Source: Saccharospirillum sp039982735
GTDB taxonomy: Bacteria; Pseudomonadota; Gammaproteobacteria; Pseudomonadales; Natronospirillaceae
Length of the DNA: 64,000 nt
Direction of reading: 5' to 3'
NCBI RefSeq assembly: GCF_039982735.1
Contig: NZ_JBDWXV010000018.1
Coordinates: 62,001-126,000 of the forward strand
Below the pieces are notes generated by a model, which was not told the origin of the DNA, searched no databases, and saw only the letters and a list, made by a program, of their open reading frames with translations. How positions within the stretch are numbered: position 1 is the first letter of the stretch; the number at the start of each line of letters is the position of its first letter. Shown here in pieces: positions 41,875 through 50,923 of the stretch. The translations under genes and the position numbers were made by a program.

Positions 41875-44532
41875 TCAAGCGGTTTCGACGGTCACTGCCG
41901 CTACCTTGCACGCCTGAACCAGGCCACTGACTTCCTCCAGGCAACTGCCACACTGGGTGCTGCATTTCAGGGCGCGTTGAACCTCGGCCAATCCGGCCTC
42001 CGAATGCCGGGTCAGGTAATTCTCTATGTCCCGTTCGTACACTGAATAACAGGTGCAGATCAGATCGCCACGCGGGTTGGCTTCGCCCGGTTTACCCGTC
42101 AGCCAGTCTTCCAGTGACACCTCATCATTTTGCCAGTGTTGCTGCAGCCAGTCGGTATCCGGCACCGGTCGTTGCCGGTCACTCAGGCCGAGCCAGTAGG
42201 AAGGTGTCTGGCCCGAAGGGCTGGCCTGTTGAAACCAGTGCTGCTCTGAATCCGTCAGGGTAATACCGGTATTGGGCGCAACGCTTTGCCAGTGTTCAGA
42301 TATGTCACTCAGGGTCCGGTTGGTATAAAACAGGGTCCACAGCCATTGTGCGCCCAGCGACCGTTTAAACCAGACGGCACCCCGAGCGAGGGTCTCGGGC
42401 AGGTGCTCGGCAACGTAGGTACCCGCACAACTGATCGACATCGGTTCTACAGACACCAGTGCATGTTTGCTTTCCGGCTGACCCGATTGCGGATCGACAA
42501 CGGGCGGAATCACTCGGGCGACACCGCCAGCTGCGGCAAAGGTTTCGTTCCAGTGCATGGGTGCAAAGGCATCTCCGCGCCGCTGGCTGCTGTCCAGAGC
42601 CAGCACGGCGACAAAGCGGCCAAACGCATTGGTTACTCTTACCGGCTGGCCCTCGAGCAGATCACGTTCGGCTGCATCGGCCGGGTGCAAGGTGAGGCAA
42701 AAGTCCGGCCGGTGTTGGCCAAGCCGACTGACCAGACCCGTGCGGGTCATGCTATGCCACTGATCGCGCAGCCGGCCAGTATTCAGTCGCAACTGCTTGC
42801 CCGCTGCGTCAGGCTCGGCGGGTGCGACCGGAACAAACCGGGCACGACCGTTAGCAGTGGCAAAACGGCCATCACCAAACAGGCGGGCACGGGATCGGCC
42901 CTCGGCGTCATAGGGCCACTGGCTGGGTGCCAGGTTGTCGTATTCACGCGGCGTCAGGTTGGTTAACGGCTGTAAGCCAAATTGCCGGTTGGGTGCCGAT
43001 TCAAAGACGCTCATGGCAGCGTGCTCGGCAAAGATAGCCGCCGGGCCGCTGTAGTTGAAGGCGGCCTCATAACCCAGCCGTTTGCCGACTTCAGCCATGG
43101 CCCACCAGTCGGGTTTTGCGTCACCCGGTGGTAGCAGAAAGCCACGCTGTCGCGACAGACAGCGTTCGGAGTTGGTAACGGTGCCGTCTTTCTCGCCCCA
43201 GGCGAGTGCCGGCAAGATGACATCGGCGTAGGCCAGGGTGTCGTTGTCGGTGACCACATCCGAGACGATCACGGTCTCGACCCGGGCCAGGGCTTCACGC
43301 ACCCGGTTGGCGTCGGGCAAGCTGGCCAGCGGGTTCGTGGCCATGATCCACAGAACCTTTATTTCCCCTCGCGCCGCCGCTTCAAACAGATCAACCGCTT
43401 TCAAACCGGGCTTGCGGGCCAGGTTGGGTGCATTCCAGAACCGGGTAACGGCATTGCAGTCCGTCTCTGTAAATCCGCGGTGGCTGGCCAGTTGATTGGC
43501 CAGGCCGCCGACTTCCCGGCCGCCCATGGCGTTGGGTTGGCCGGTGATGGAAAAGGGCGTAGCGCCCACTTTGCTAATGCGACCGGTGGCCAGATGCAGA
43601 TTGATAATTGCCTGGCTTTTGGCCACACCGGAGCGGCTCTGGTTAATGCCCATCGACCAGGCGGTGACGGTCTTGGGCGTGGTGGTTAACCAGTCAAAGA
43701 ATTGCAGTAAGTCTACCAGCGCCAGGCCGCAATCATCCGCCAGGGCCGCCCAGTTCGCGCCGGCATGGTGCCGTGCGGCGGCCAGGGTGTCTTCAAATTG
43801 CTGGGTATGGTGGTCAATGAAGTCGGTATCCAGTACGTTGTTGTCGGCCAGCCAGGCCAGCGCGCCGTTGAATAGCCGGCCATCGGTTCCGGGTTTGAGC
43901 GGCAGGTGCAAGTCGGCCGCCCGGCTGGTATCGGTAGCGCGCGGGTCTATTACCACCAGTCGCATTTGTGGTCGCGCCTTGCGCGCTGCCTGCAACCGCT
44001 GAAACAGCACCGGGTGGGCCCAGGCCAGGTTAGAGCCCACCAGTATCACCAAATCGGCCTGTTCCAGGTCGTTATAGCAACCGGGTACCGCATCTTCCCC
44101 CAGCGATTGCTGATAAGCCGCCACCGCCGACGACATGCACAGCCGGGAATTGGTATCCAGGTTTGCGGTGCCGAGAAAGCCCTTGGCGAGTTTGTTGGCG
44201 ACGTAATAGTCTTCGGTCAGCAATTGGCCGGACAGGTAAAAACCAAGGCTGTCGGGGCCGGTTTCAGTGCGGACCCTGTCGATCGTTTGGCTGATAAAGT
44301 CGAGTGCGGTGTCCCAACTGACGGTCTTGCCTGCCAGTTTGGGTCGCAACAGGCGTTGCTGCAGCGGCAGTATCTCACCCAAATGCGTACCTTTTACACA
44401 AAGTCGCCCCTGGTTAGCCGGGTGATCGGCCAGGCCACTGACCTGAATGTCGCGATCGCCGCTGCGCGGAATTTCCACGCCGCAGCCAACGCCGCAATAG
44501 GCGCAGGTGGTGTGCAGACGGCGATCGGTCAT
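41875..44532 (-). CDS. nasA: Assimilatory nitrate reductase catalytic subunit
   Basis: This 885-residue cytoplasmic molybdopterin oxidoreductase has an N-terminal [4Fe-4S] site at Cys10, Cys13, Cys17 and Cys45 (CAYCGVGCGVE and GRLCVKG), a Mo-bis-MGD core with LCMSSAVAAYQQSLGEDAVP and TGQPNAMGGREVGGLANQL, a molydopterin-binding C-terminal domain, and an additional C-terminal BFD-type [2Fe-2S] domain (about 820-880; CTCYSVYERDIENY ... CSTQCGSC). It reduces nitrate to nitrite. The ATG at 44532 overlaps the nirD stop (ATGA); a longer frame to 44610 is rejected. It is the last gene of the FAD oxidoreductase-nirB-nirD-nasA operon. Confidence 0.95.
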   Translation of the reverse strand: MTDRRLHTTCAYCGVGCGVEIPRSGDRDIQVSGLADHPANQGRLCVKGTHLGEILPLQQRLLRPKLAGKTVSWDTALDFISQTIDRVRTETGPDSLGFYLSGQLLTEDYYVANKLAKGFLGTANLDTNSRLCMSSAVAAYQQSLGEDAVPGCYNDLEQADLVILVGSNLAWAHPVLFQRLQAARKARPQMRLVVIDPRATDTSRAADLHLPLKPGTDGRLFNGALAWLADNNVLDTDFIDHHTQQFEDTLAAARHHAGANWAALADDCGLALVDLLQFFDWLTTTPKTVTAWSMGINQSRSGVAKSQAIINLHLATGRISKVGATPFSITGQPNAMGGREVGGLANQLASHRGFTETDCNAVTRFWNAPNLARKPGLKAVDLFEAAARGEIKVLWIMATNPLASLPDANRVREALARVETVIVSDVVTDNDTLAYADVILPALAWGEKDGTVTNSERCLSRQRGFLLPPGDAKPDWWAMAEVGKRLGYEAAFNYSGPAAIFAEHAAMSVFESAPNRQFGLQPLTNLTPREYDNLAPSQWPYDAEGRSRARLFGDGRFATANGRARFVPVAPAEPDAAGKQLRLNTGRLRDQWHSMTRTGLVSRLGQHRPDFCLTLHPADAAERDLLEGQPVRVTNAFGRFVAVLALDSSQRRGDAFAPMHWNETFAAAGGVARVIPPVVDPQSGQPESKHALVSVEPMSISCAGTYVAEHLPETLARGAVWFKRSLGAQWLWTLFYTNRTLSDISEHWQSVAPNTGITLTDSEQHWFQQASPSGQTPSYWLGLSDRQRPVPDTDWLQQHWQNDEVSLEDWLTGKPGEANPRGDLICTCYSVYERDIENYLTRHSEAGLAEVQRALKCSTQCGSCLEEVSGLVQACKVAAVTVETA

Positions 44533-44921
44533 ACCCACTCGATCTCGACCTGGCCATCGACAATACGCGCGTTCCAGACCGGCACTTGCCAGGTGTCGTC
44601 TTCCAGGCAACGGCCGGTTTCCAGTGAGAAGTGATGTTTGTACAGCGGAGCCGCGACGACAGGTTCGCTGTTAATGTCACCGAGCAAGCCACGCGCCATA
44701 ACGTTGGCACCGCTGGCCGGGTCCTGATTGGCCAGGGCGTAGACTCGTTGCGATTGAGTCAGCTGTCCGTCACCCGGTAACAGGAACAGGGCAATTTGCT
44801 GCCCGAGCACTAACGCAGCGACGCCGGAGCCGGGTACCAGATCATCGACGGAACAGACCTGAACCCAGGGGCTGGTTCCGGACCGGTGTGTTTGGGTTTG
44901 CGATTGGGCATTGGCAGTCAT
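44529..44921 (-). CDS. nirD: Nitrite reductase small subunit
   Basis: This 130-residue Rieske-fold protein has NQDPASGANVMARGLLGD and VVAAPLYKHHFSLETGRCLED, which match NirD. The Cys/His ligands of true Rieske clusters are absent, as normal for NirD. It supports NirB in reducing nitrite to ammonium. It starts 9 bp after nirB and overlaps nasA. Confidence 0.95.
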   Translation of the reverse strand: MTANAQSQTQTHRSGTSPWVQVCSVDDLVPGSGVAALVLGQQIALFLLPGDGQLTQSQRVYALANQDPASGANVMARGLLGDINSEPVVAAPLYKHHFSLETGRCLEDDTWQVPVWNARIVDGQVEIEWV

Positions 44922-44930
44922 GTCGGTCTC

Positions 44931-47489
44931 CTAGGCGGTGGCGATCAGTCGGGCTTTTTCTTCATCGCGCGCGGGGCGAATCTGCTCGCGCTCTTTAACG
45001 AACACCACATTGCTGTCGGCGCTGTCGCTGTTGACGAAGGTGCGGAAACGTTTCAGTTTTTCCGGGTCGTCCAGTACGGCTTTCCATTCGCACTGGTACG
45101 ATTCGACGATGCGCGCCATCTGTTGTTCCAGTTCGACATTCATGTGCAGGGAGTCGTTGAGGATGACGTCTTTCAGGTAATCGAGACCGCCTTCCAGGTT
45201 TTCCATCCATCGGGCGGTGCGTTGCAGTCGGTCGGCCGTCTTGATATAGAACATCAGCAGCCGGTCGATGGTTTTGATCAGGGTGACGTCGTCCAGGTCG
45301 GTCGCAAACAAGTCGGCATGGCGTGGTTTCATGCCGCCGTTGCCGCACACATAGAGGTTCCAGCCGTGCTCGGTGGCGATGACGCCAATGTCTTTGCTCT
45401 GCGCTTCTGCGCATTCTCGGGTGCAGCCGGAGACGGCGAATTTCAGTTTGTGCGGTGCGCGCAAGCCCTTGTATCGGTTCTCCAGCAAGATCGCCATGCC
45501 TACGCTGTCTTGCTGACCATAGCGGCACCAAGTGCTGCCGACACAGGATTTCACCGTACGCACGGACTTGCCATAGGCCTGGCCGGTTTCGAACCCGGCG
45601 TCGATCAGCCGTTTCCAGATTTCAGGCAACTGATGCAGCTGGGCACCGAACAAGTCGACACGCTGGCCACCGGTAATTTTGGTGTAGAGGTCGTATTCTT
45701 TGGCCACTTCGCCAATCACAATCAGTTTGTCGGCGGTGATTTCGCCTCCGGCAATGCGCGGCACGACAGAATAGGTGCCGTCTTTTTGCATGTTGGCCAG
45801 AAAGGTGTCGTTGGTGTCCTGCAGTTTGACGTGCGCCGGTTCCAACACACCTTCGTTCCAGCAACTGGCCAGAATGGAAGCAACGGTAGGCTTGCAAATA
45901 TCGCAGCCGAGGCCTTTGCCGTGTTCGCGAATCAGGGCATCGAAAGTTTTGATCTGGCCGACCTGCACCAGATGAAACAATTCCTGGCGGGTGTAACTGA
46001 AGTGCTCACACAAAGAATGGTCAACTTCAACGCCGCGCGCTTCCAGGATGGCATCGACCACTTGCTTGAGCATGGCGGCGCACCCGCCGCAGCCGCTGCT
46101 GGCCCGGGTTTCGGCTTTCACTTCTCCGAGGGAGCAACAGCCTGAATCGATGGCGCCAACGACATCGCCCTTGGTGACGTTGAGACAGGAACACAGCGTA
46201 GCGGTGTCGGGCAGCGCGTCGACGCCCAGCTGAGGTACGCCTTCGCTGCTGGGCAGGATCAGGCTGTCCGGTTCTTTGGGCAAGGTAATGTCGTTCAGGT
46301 AATACTGCAGCAGGGTGTCGTACAGACTGTTGTCGCCCACCAGAATGGCACCCAGCAGCCGGCTGCCATCGGCACTGGTCACCAGCTTGCGATAAACCCC
46401 TGTGCGTTCATTGCTGTATCGGTAGGTCACCGCGCCGGCGCTGCGCGCATGGGCATCGCCAATGGCCCCCACATCGACCCCCAGAAGTTTCAGCTTGGTG
46501 CTCATGTCGGCCCCGGTGAAGGAGGCATCACCCCCGGCGAGATGAGCCGCGGCGGTTTCAGCCATGCGATAACCTGGAGCGACCAGACCGAAAATAGCGT
46601 TGTTCCAGAGTGCCACTTCACCCACGGCGTAGATCGCCGGATCGGAGGTCTGGCACTGGTTGTTAATGGCGACACCGCCGCAATCACCCAGCTTCAGCCC
46701 AGCGTCGCGCGCCAGGGCATCTTGCGGGCGAATGCCGGCAGAGAAGACGACGACATCGGTGACCAGCGGTTCCGCATCGGCGAAGGTAAGCACGGTGCGC
46801 CCCTGCTCGTCGCTGGTGATCGACTGAGTGGCGGTACTTACATGAACCTGAACCCCGAGCGCCTGAATTTTATCGCGCAGCAGCGTGCCGGCATCGGCGT
46901 CCAGTTGCACGGGCATCAGTTGGGGGGCGAACTCAATGACATGGGTATCGAGCCCTAGCGATTTGAGGGCATTGGCTGCTTCAAGGCCCAGTAACCCGCC
47001 GCCGATCACCACACCGACGCTGCCATCACTGGCGGCATTGCGAATCGCATCGAGATCATCGAGCGTTCGGTAGACCAGGCAGGAAGGCAGGTCGTGCCCG
47101 GGGATCGGGGGCACAAAAGGGTAGGAGCCTGTTGCCAGAATCAGAGCGTCGTAAGGCAGTGCGGTGTCGTCTGCAAGCACGACTTTTTTGGCGTCGCGAT
47201 CGATCTGGCGAGCGGCCACGCCGAGGTGGGTGTGAATGCCGCATTCGCTGTACTGTTCGAGTGTGCCCAGTGCCAGATCAGCGTGCGTCTTGCCCTGAAA
47301 GTACTCGGATAGATGCACCCGGTCATAGGCGCTGTAAGTCTCTTCACCAACAATGTGAATGGCCCAGTCCGCTGCCTCACCGCAGGTTTCCAGAAAGCTC
47401 ATGGCAGCATGGTGACCGACCATGCCGTTACCGATAATGACCAGTTGGCGTTGATTCCGGGTGTCTGTGTGTGTCGGTTGCGTTGTCAT
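44931..47489 (-). CDS. nirB: Nitrite reductase large subunit, NAD(P)H-dependent
   Basis: This 852-residue enzyme is ordered as an FAD/NAD(P)H oxidoreductase domain (about 15-310; LVIIGNGMVGHHAAMSFLE, VVIGGGLLGLEAANALKS), a BFD-like [2Fe-2S] domain (from about 430; CSCLNVTKGDVVGAID...SSGCGGC), and a sulfite/nitrite reductase half-domain followed by the siroheme-[4Fe-4S] site (about 648-690; CVGSTWCRYG and SGCTRECAEAQ). It reduces nitrite to ammonium in the cytoplasm. The start has AGGAGAAGCAC upstream. It lies 9 bp after the FAD oxidoreductase gene. Confidence 0.97.
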   Translation of the reverse strand: MTTQPTHTDTRNQRQLVIIGNGMVGHHAAMSFLETCGEAADWAIHIVGEETYSAYDRVHLSEYFQGKTHADLALGTLEQYSECGIHTHLGVAARQIDRDAKKVVLADDTALPYDALILATGSYPFVPPIPGHDLPSCLVYRTLDDLDAIRNAASDGSVGVVIGGGLLGLEAANALKSLGLDTHVIEFAPQLMPVQLDADAGTLLRDKIQALGVQVHVSTATQSITSDEQGRTVLTFADAEPLVTDVVVFSAGIRPQDALARDAGLKLGDCGGVAINNQCQTSDPAIYAVGEVALWNNAIFGLVAPGYRMAETAAAHLAGGDASFTGADMSTKLKLLGVDVGAIGDAHARSAGAVTYRYSNERTGVYRKLVTSADGSRLLGAILVGDNSLYDTLLQYYLNDITLPKEPDSLILPSSEGVPQLGVDALPDTATLCSCLNVTKGDVVGAIDSGCCSLGEVKAETRASSGCGGCAAMLKQVVDAILEARGVEVDHSLCEHFSYTRQELFHLVQVGQIKTFDALIREHGKGLGCDICKPTVASILASCWNEGVLEPAHVKLQDTNDTFLANMQKDGTYSVVPRIAGGEITADKLIVIGEVAKEYDLYTKITGGQRVDLFGAQLHQLPEIWKRLIDAGFETGQAYGKSVRTVKSCVGSTWCRYGQQDSVGMAILLENRYKGLRAPHKLKFAVSGCTRECAEAQSKDIGVIATEHGWNLYVCGNGGMKPRHADLFATDLDDVTLIKTIDRLLMFYIKTADRLQRTARWMENLEGGLDYLKDVILNDSLHMNVELEQQMARIVESYQCEWKAVLDDPEKLKRFRTFVNSDSADSNVVFVKEREQIRPARDEEKARLIATA

Positions 47490-47498
47490 GTGCTTCTC

Positions 47499-48689
47499 CT
47501 AGGCCGCTTTTATGCTGCCCAGCATCACGGCGCGGGCATCGTTTATGGGGGTCTGTTGTTCAATCAGATGTTGGTAGAGCTCGAGGTGGGTGCGAATGCC
47601 AACCATCTCGGCGCCGATCAGCCGGTCGTTCAGAAAATGCAGTCGCCGGCACTGATTCAGGACGGGCGCGTCCAGTGTCAGGTGCCGGGCATCGGGGTGG
47701 TCGATGCGCCCATGAGAGACCACATCGAGCCCGGAAATTTTTAATCGGGTGGTACTTTGCTGGGGTGACCAGTGCGCTGGTTCGGCACAGAGCACCGAGG
47801 CCAGCACCTCAGCCTGCTGATAGGCCGGTGCGACCAGGCCGAAGGTCTGGCCCTTGTATTCGGCGCATTCACCTAGCGCAAACAGTTGGGGGTGGCTGGT
47901 GCGCATCTGATCATCAATCAACACGCCGCGATTGACGCGCAGCCCGGCCTGGCGAGCGAGGTGCTGGTTGGGCTGAATGCCGGCGGCGGCGATCAGCACA
48001 TCGGCAGCCAGTGTATCGCCACTGCTTAGTTCGACCGAGGTGAGTTCAGGCTTGGCATCGATGTGGCTCAGTTCACAGCCAAGATGCAAGGCAATGCCGG
48101 CTTGAGATGCCGCGCGGGCCAGGTACGCCGCCGTCGGTGCCGACAATTGCCGGTTCATCAGGTGGGTGTTGCGGTGAACCAGGCTAACGCGGTGCCCGCA
48201 GGCTCGCAGCCCCCAGGCAGCCTCCAGGCCCAGCAGGCCACCACCGACCACTACCGCCGAGCGGTTCGCTGGCAGTGCTTTTAACCAGTGGCCATCGGCC
48301 TTGCTGCGAAAGGCCCGAATCGCGGGCTGTGCTGGAAAGGGCAGGTCGGGAAACCGGGGCAGGGCGCCGGTTGCCAGCACCGCCTGATCAAAGACCAGGG
48401 TGCGGCCAGAGTTGAGCCTTACCTGGCCTGCCGGGTCCAGAGCGACGACGGCATCGCCGTTTACCCGGTAGATCCGGTGCTGGCGATACCAGGCGTCGTC
48501 GACCAGGTCGAGGCTCGCTTCGCTGACTTCACCGGCGAGCCAGGGCGTCAGTTGAATGCGGTTGTAACCAATCCCGCCTTCCTCGCTGACCACGGTGATG
48601 GACCCCGGATACTCGCGCTCGACCAGCTGTTGCAGCAACCGGGTCGCCGCCATGCCGTGTCCGATGATCAGTAACCGCTCCTGGTTCAT
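47499..48689 (-). CDS. FAD-dependent NAD(P)H oxidoreductase of the nas operon
   Basis: This 396-residue pyridine nucleotide-disulfide oxidoreductase has the FAD motif LLIIGHGMAATRLLQQL at the N-terminus, a second nucleotide motif SAVVVGGGLLGLEAAWGLRA (about residue 145) and the late FAD contact LFALGECAEYKGQTFGLVAP. There is no C-terminal ferredoxin domain. By position as first gene of the operon it most likely feeds electrons from NAD(P)H to NasA, like the flavoprotein subunits of other assimilatory nitrate reductases. The start at 48689 has AGGGG upstream; the frame to 48800 would include the leader terminator and is rejected. Confidence 0.85.
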   Translation of the reverse strand: MNQERLLIIGHGMAATRLLQQLVEREYPGSITVVSEEGGIGYNRIQLTPWLAGEVSEASLDLVDDAWYRQHRIYRVNGDAVVALDPAGQVRLNSGRTLVFDQAVLATGALPRFPDLPFPAQPAIRAFRSKADGHWLKALPANRSAVVVGGGLLGLEAAWGLRACGHRVSLVHRNTHLMNRQLSAPTAAYLARAASQAGIALHLGCELSHIDAKPELTSVELSSGDTLAADVLIAAAGIQPNQHLARQAGLRVNRGVLIDDQMRTSHPQLFALGECAEYKGQTFGLVAPAYQQAEVLASVLCAEPAHWSPQQSTTRLKISGLDVVSHGRIDHPDARHLTLDAPVLNQCRRLHFLNDRLIGAEMVGIRTHLELYQHLIEQQTPINDARAVMLGSIKAA

Positions 48690-48724
48690 AGGCCCCTCGC
48701 CAGTGCCTGTGCCTTTCGGCCAGG

Positions 48725-48759
48725 CAAAAAAAAGACGCTCTTGGGTTTCCCCAAGAGCG
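48725..48759 (-). terminator. Leader terminator (attenuator) of the nas operon
   Basis: Read leftward, CGCTCTTGGG-GAAA-CCCAAGAGCG (10-bp perfect stem) is followed by TCTTTTTTTT. It lies between the predicted promoter and the first gene, about 36 bases before the start codon, so it must be overcome for expression. NasT-type antitermination is the expected mechanism. Confidence 0.85.
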
Positions 48760-48771
48760 CCAATGCTCGAT

Positions 48772-48840
48772 ACGCAAATCACAGTGTAAGGCCATCTCAT
48801 CTCAGAGAACTGGCAAGCCAGACTCTGATTTGTGATGACT
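48772..48840 (-). promoter_or_regulatory. nas leader RNA, candidate NasT target
   Basis: Upstream of the leader terminator the transcript can fold with TCAGAG...CTCTGA enclosing CTGG-CTTG-CCAG (about 48805-48831 on the given strand). ANTAR proteins bind paired stem-loops of this kind next to terminators. I could not identify the canonical hexaloop with A1 and G4, so the assignment rests on position. Confidence 0.45.
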
Positions 48841-48850
48841 GATTTCTATA

Positions 48851-48868
48851 TAGCGAAGGGCGTGCCAA
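48851..48868 (-). promoter_or_regulatory. Sigma-54 promoter of the nas operon
   Basis: Read leftward: TTGGCACGCCCTTCGCTA. It matches TGGCACG-N4-TTGCW with one mismatch (TCGC), and GG and GC are 10 bases apart. The start would be near 48841, giving a leader of about 150 bases. Confidence 0.75.
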
Positions 48869-48930
48869 CTTTTAAAACCGTCTAAAATCAGGCGGTTAGC
48901 AGGTTATCGCAGGAGGGAGTGTGTTGTTTT

Positions 48931-48947
48931 TGCACCAAGACTGGCCA
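48931..48947 (-). promoter_or_regulatory. Candidate NtrC site upstream of the nas promoter
   Basis: Read leftward, TGGCCAGTCTTGGTGCA has a perfect TTGGTGCA half and a poorer opposite half of the NtrC consensus TGCACYAAAWTGGTGCA. It lies about 65-80 bp upstream of the -24 element. Confidence 0.5.
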
Positions 48948-48991
48948 GCGAGACCGTTGGCGTGTTCGGTGTTGGGGCATCGGGGCGTCTG

Positions 48992-49183
48992 TTATTCGTC
49001 TTCCCGCGCCAGGCGCACAATCTGATCACCCTCGGTCACCACAACCATAGGCTGGCAACAGACTTCACAGTCTTCTGTATATTCCTGGCTGTCTTCGGTG
49101 GGGTCGACAATCAGATGAATGCTGGCGTCACAATAGGGGCAACGCAAATCCACCAGTTCAGTGGAAAGATGATCGAGTGACAT
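48992..49183 (-). CDS. CPXCG-motif cysteine-rich protein
   Basis: This 63-residue protein has two Cys pairs (CPYCD near residue 15 and CEVCCQP near residue 39), fitting the CPXCG family of small zinc-ribbon-like proteins of unknown function. It is strongly acidic. The ribosome binding site CGGAG is 6 bases upstream. It is transcribed in the same direction as the nas genes but lies upstream of their promoter. Confidence 0.85.
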   Translation of the reverse strand: MSLDHLSTELVDLRCPYCDASIHLIVDPTEDSQEYTEDCEVCCQPMVVVTEGDQIVRLAREDE

Positions 49184-49303
49184 GGTGGTCTCCGCAAGGT
49201 CGGCACGTCAATACAACAGAAAGTAGTGCATGGCACTAATATCTGCACGGCTTTACTCGGGGGCAAGTTCCGGAGTTCGAGGCTGCTATGTTGCCAGGAG
49301 CCC

Positions 49304-49416
49304 GTATCAGCCACCGGTCATGCCTCTCTGGGGTCGGCGTAAACCCGTCCATGGGGCCTAGATCGCAGCATCCTTGCTGCGAACTACCCCAGAGAGGCAC
49401 AACCGGTACCTGATAC
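49304..49416 (+). repeat. Long inverted-repeat element, copy R5
   Basis: Two 30-nt arms (49304-49333 and 49387-49416) pair with few mismatches, including TGCCTCTCTGGGG with CCCCAGAGAGGCA. The inner hairpin is TCGCAGCA/TGCTGCGA, where the terminal pair is T-A instead of C-G. It occupies the gap between two small tandem genes. Confidence 0.82.
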
Positions 49417-49458
49417 TAAACCTTCAGCGAACTCCTCAAGTTCCGTGATTACCTCAAT

Positions 49459-49731
49459 CTAGGAATTACTGCCAGCTTCTTCGTCAAGATCAGGAAAGAG
49501 TGTTTCCTGAGGGGGAGAGGGTTCGGATGACTGGCTGGTTTGGGCTCGCTCGAAACGAAGTTTACGAACCTGGCAGGCACGAATGATCAGGCGCTTGGCT
49601 TCATCGTCGGCCTGAAACCAGTATTGGCGCTCGGCCCGGGAACGAAAACAACCGCGACAGTAACCCCTGGCACCGGATTCACAAACGCCGATGCAGGGGC
49701 TGGGTATGTCGAAAAATTCGAGTTGTTTCAT
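49459..49731 (-). CDS. DUF1289 domain-containing protein
   Basis: This 90-residue protein has the DUF1289 cysteine pattern SPCIGVCESGARGYCRGCFRS (residues 11-31) followed by ERQYWFQADDEAKRLII. The four cysteines probably bind a metal; the function is unknown. The C-terminal 30 residues are acidic and low in complexity. The Shine-Dalgarno is weak. Confidence 0.85.
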   Translation of the reverse strand: MKQLEFFDIPSPCIGVCESGARGYCRGCFRSRAERQYWFQADDEAKRLIIRACQVRKLRFERAQTSQSSEPSPPQETLFPDLDEEAGSNS

Positions 49732-49794
49732 GGCACCGCGTCAGGCTGTTTAGTTTTTTGGTTTTGGAGTTCGCCAATAGAGCGAGCAGCGATT

Positions 49795-49888
49795 GCCGGG
49801 GTTACTCCTGTGGGGTAGTCCGCAGCAGGACGCTGCGGTCTAGGCTCCATGGACGGATTCACGCCGACCCCACAGGAGTAACCCCGGC
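49795..49888 (-). repeat. Long inverted-repeat element, copy R6
   Basis: The arms 49795-49815 and 49868-49888 are perfectly complementary over 21 bp (GCCGGGGTTACTCCTGTGGGG and its inverse). The inner hairpin is CCGCAGC/GCTGCGG. It is in reverse orientation relative to R5, 380 bp away. Confidence 0.82.
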
Positions 49889-49946
49889 GGTCGGTGCGTA
49901 CTAGTGCCACCGGTTAGACCCGAACTCCAGTAGCAGAGTGGCTCGG

Positions 49947-50897
49947 TCAACTGCCAGTGGTACCGTCAGGTCGACTGAGTTTCAGGTAAATACCGAGCCC
50001 GATCAAGAGTGCCACGGCGGATAACATCATATAGACCGCCTGGATCAGTTGGTCGCTCTCACCCAGCAGTGACTTGAACATCAGCAGTAATGCCTCGATC
50101 GAAATCGCTATCAGGATAGCAGACATGAAGCGGGTAATGGTTCTTTCTGTTGATCCGTGGTGGTGAATGTCTTTATGAACGAAGACTTCTTCCTCGATGA
50201 TGGTTTTGCCGAGGTCAAAAATGGCCAGGCTCAGTGTGATCAGAATTACGACGCCGAATGAGTCGGTAGCGATGTGGCTGGGTGTCAGCAGGGTACCCAG
50301 CAGTGATTGCAGCGAGGCCCAGAGCAACAGGCCGGAGACAGCTATCAACACCGATCCGATCAGGGCGTAGACGGTTCGAAAAACTGGGTGAAACCGATAG
50401 CGCAACTGATCGTTGTTCAGATAAGCAATCAGTGCCTGCAGGTTTAAATTAAGGACCAGATAGCCGGGCGTTTCAGCATCTGACTCATCGCTGTCGTTGC
50501 GGTTGAATCGCAGCACTGCCGAAATGGCCAGACGGTGGGTTGCGCTCGACAGGTAAGGTTCGGAGACGGTGATGGCCCCCGGGTTGTGGTGCGCGGCCTG
50601 AAAGTAGGGCCGGTGGCTGCGATCGCTGTTCTGCCCCAGGGTGCGACGCGCCGGTTCGGTGACCCCCTGGCCATAGGCGGAAGGCAGTAATTGTTTGCCT
50701 CGCTCGTCCAGACTGTAGAGCATCTCGATGAACGGATAAGCCTTGCTGAGATGGGCCACTTCCTCTTGCTGTGCGTTGGGGTCGGTGAGCAAACTGATGC
50801 GGTCGAGGCTGGAGACGATCGATTCGATCAGGCCATTGATGGCAACGCGATCTTGCTGGTAGCTCGATACCAGATGCAAATAACTGTGGTACGCCAT
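49947..50897 (-). CDS. PDC/Cache sensor membrane protein without output domain
   Basis: This 316-residue protein starts with a sensor region (about 1-155) carrying PDC features: SKAYPFIEMLYSLDERGKQLLPS, RSHRPYFQAAHHNPGAITVSEPYLSSAT and a closing LVLNLNLQALIAYLN. Four hydrophobic segments follow (about 175-197, 212-232, 255-275, 285-305), with a His/Glu-rich loop EEEVFVHKDIHHHGSTE. No kinase, GGDEF or receptor domain is present. The topology is inverted relative to normal sensors: the sensor precedes all the membrane segments and there is no clear signal peptide. The role is unknown; it sits between the two nitrate operons. Confidence 0.7.
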   Translation of the reverse strand: MAYHSYLHLVSSYQQDRVAINGLIESIVSSLDRISLLTDPNAQQEEVAHLSKAYPFIEMLYSLDERGKQLLPSAYGQGVTEPARRTLGQNSDRSHRPYFQAAHHNPGAITVSEPYLSSATHRLAISAVLRFNRNDSDESDAETPGYLVLNLNLQALIAYLNNDQLRYRFHPVFRTVYALIGSVLIAVSGLLLWASLQSLLGTLLTPSHIATDSFGVVILITLSLAIFDLGKTIIEEEVFVHKDIHHHGSTERTITRFMSAILIAISIEALLLMFKSLLGESDQLIQAVYMMLSAVALLIGLGIYLKLSRPDGTTGS

Positions 50898-50923
50898 GGG
50901 GCGTTCAAGTCCTTTGGGAGTGA

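Noticed and set aside
44886..46145. 419-codon frame opposite nirB
   Set aside because: Antisense shadow of nirB; NirB is supported by all its cofactor motifs and this frame has none.
48690..48800. Longer start for the FAD oxidoreductase at 48800
   Set aside because: It would translate through the leader terminator hairpin; the protein family begins at the ATG at 48689.
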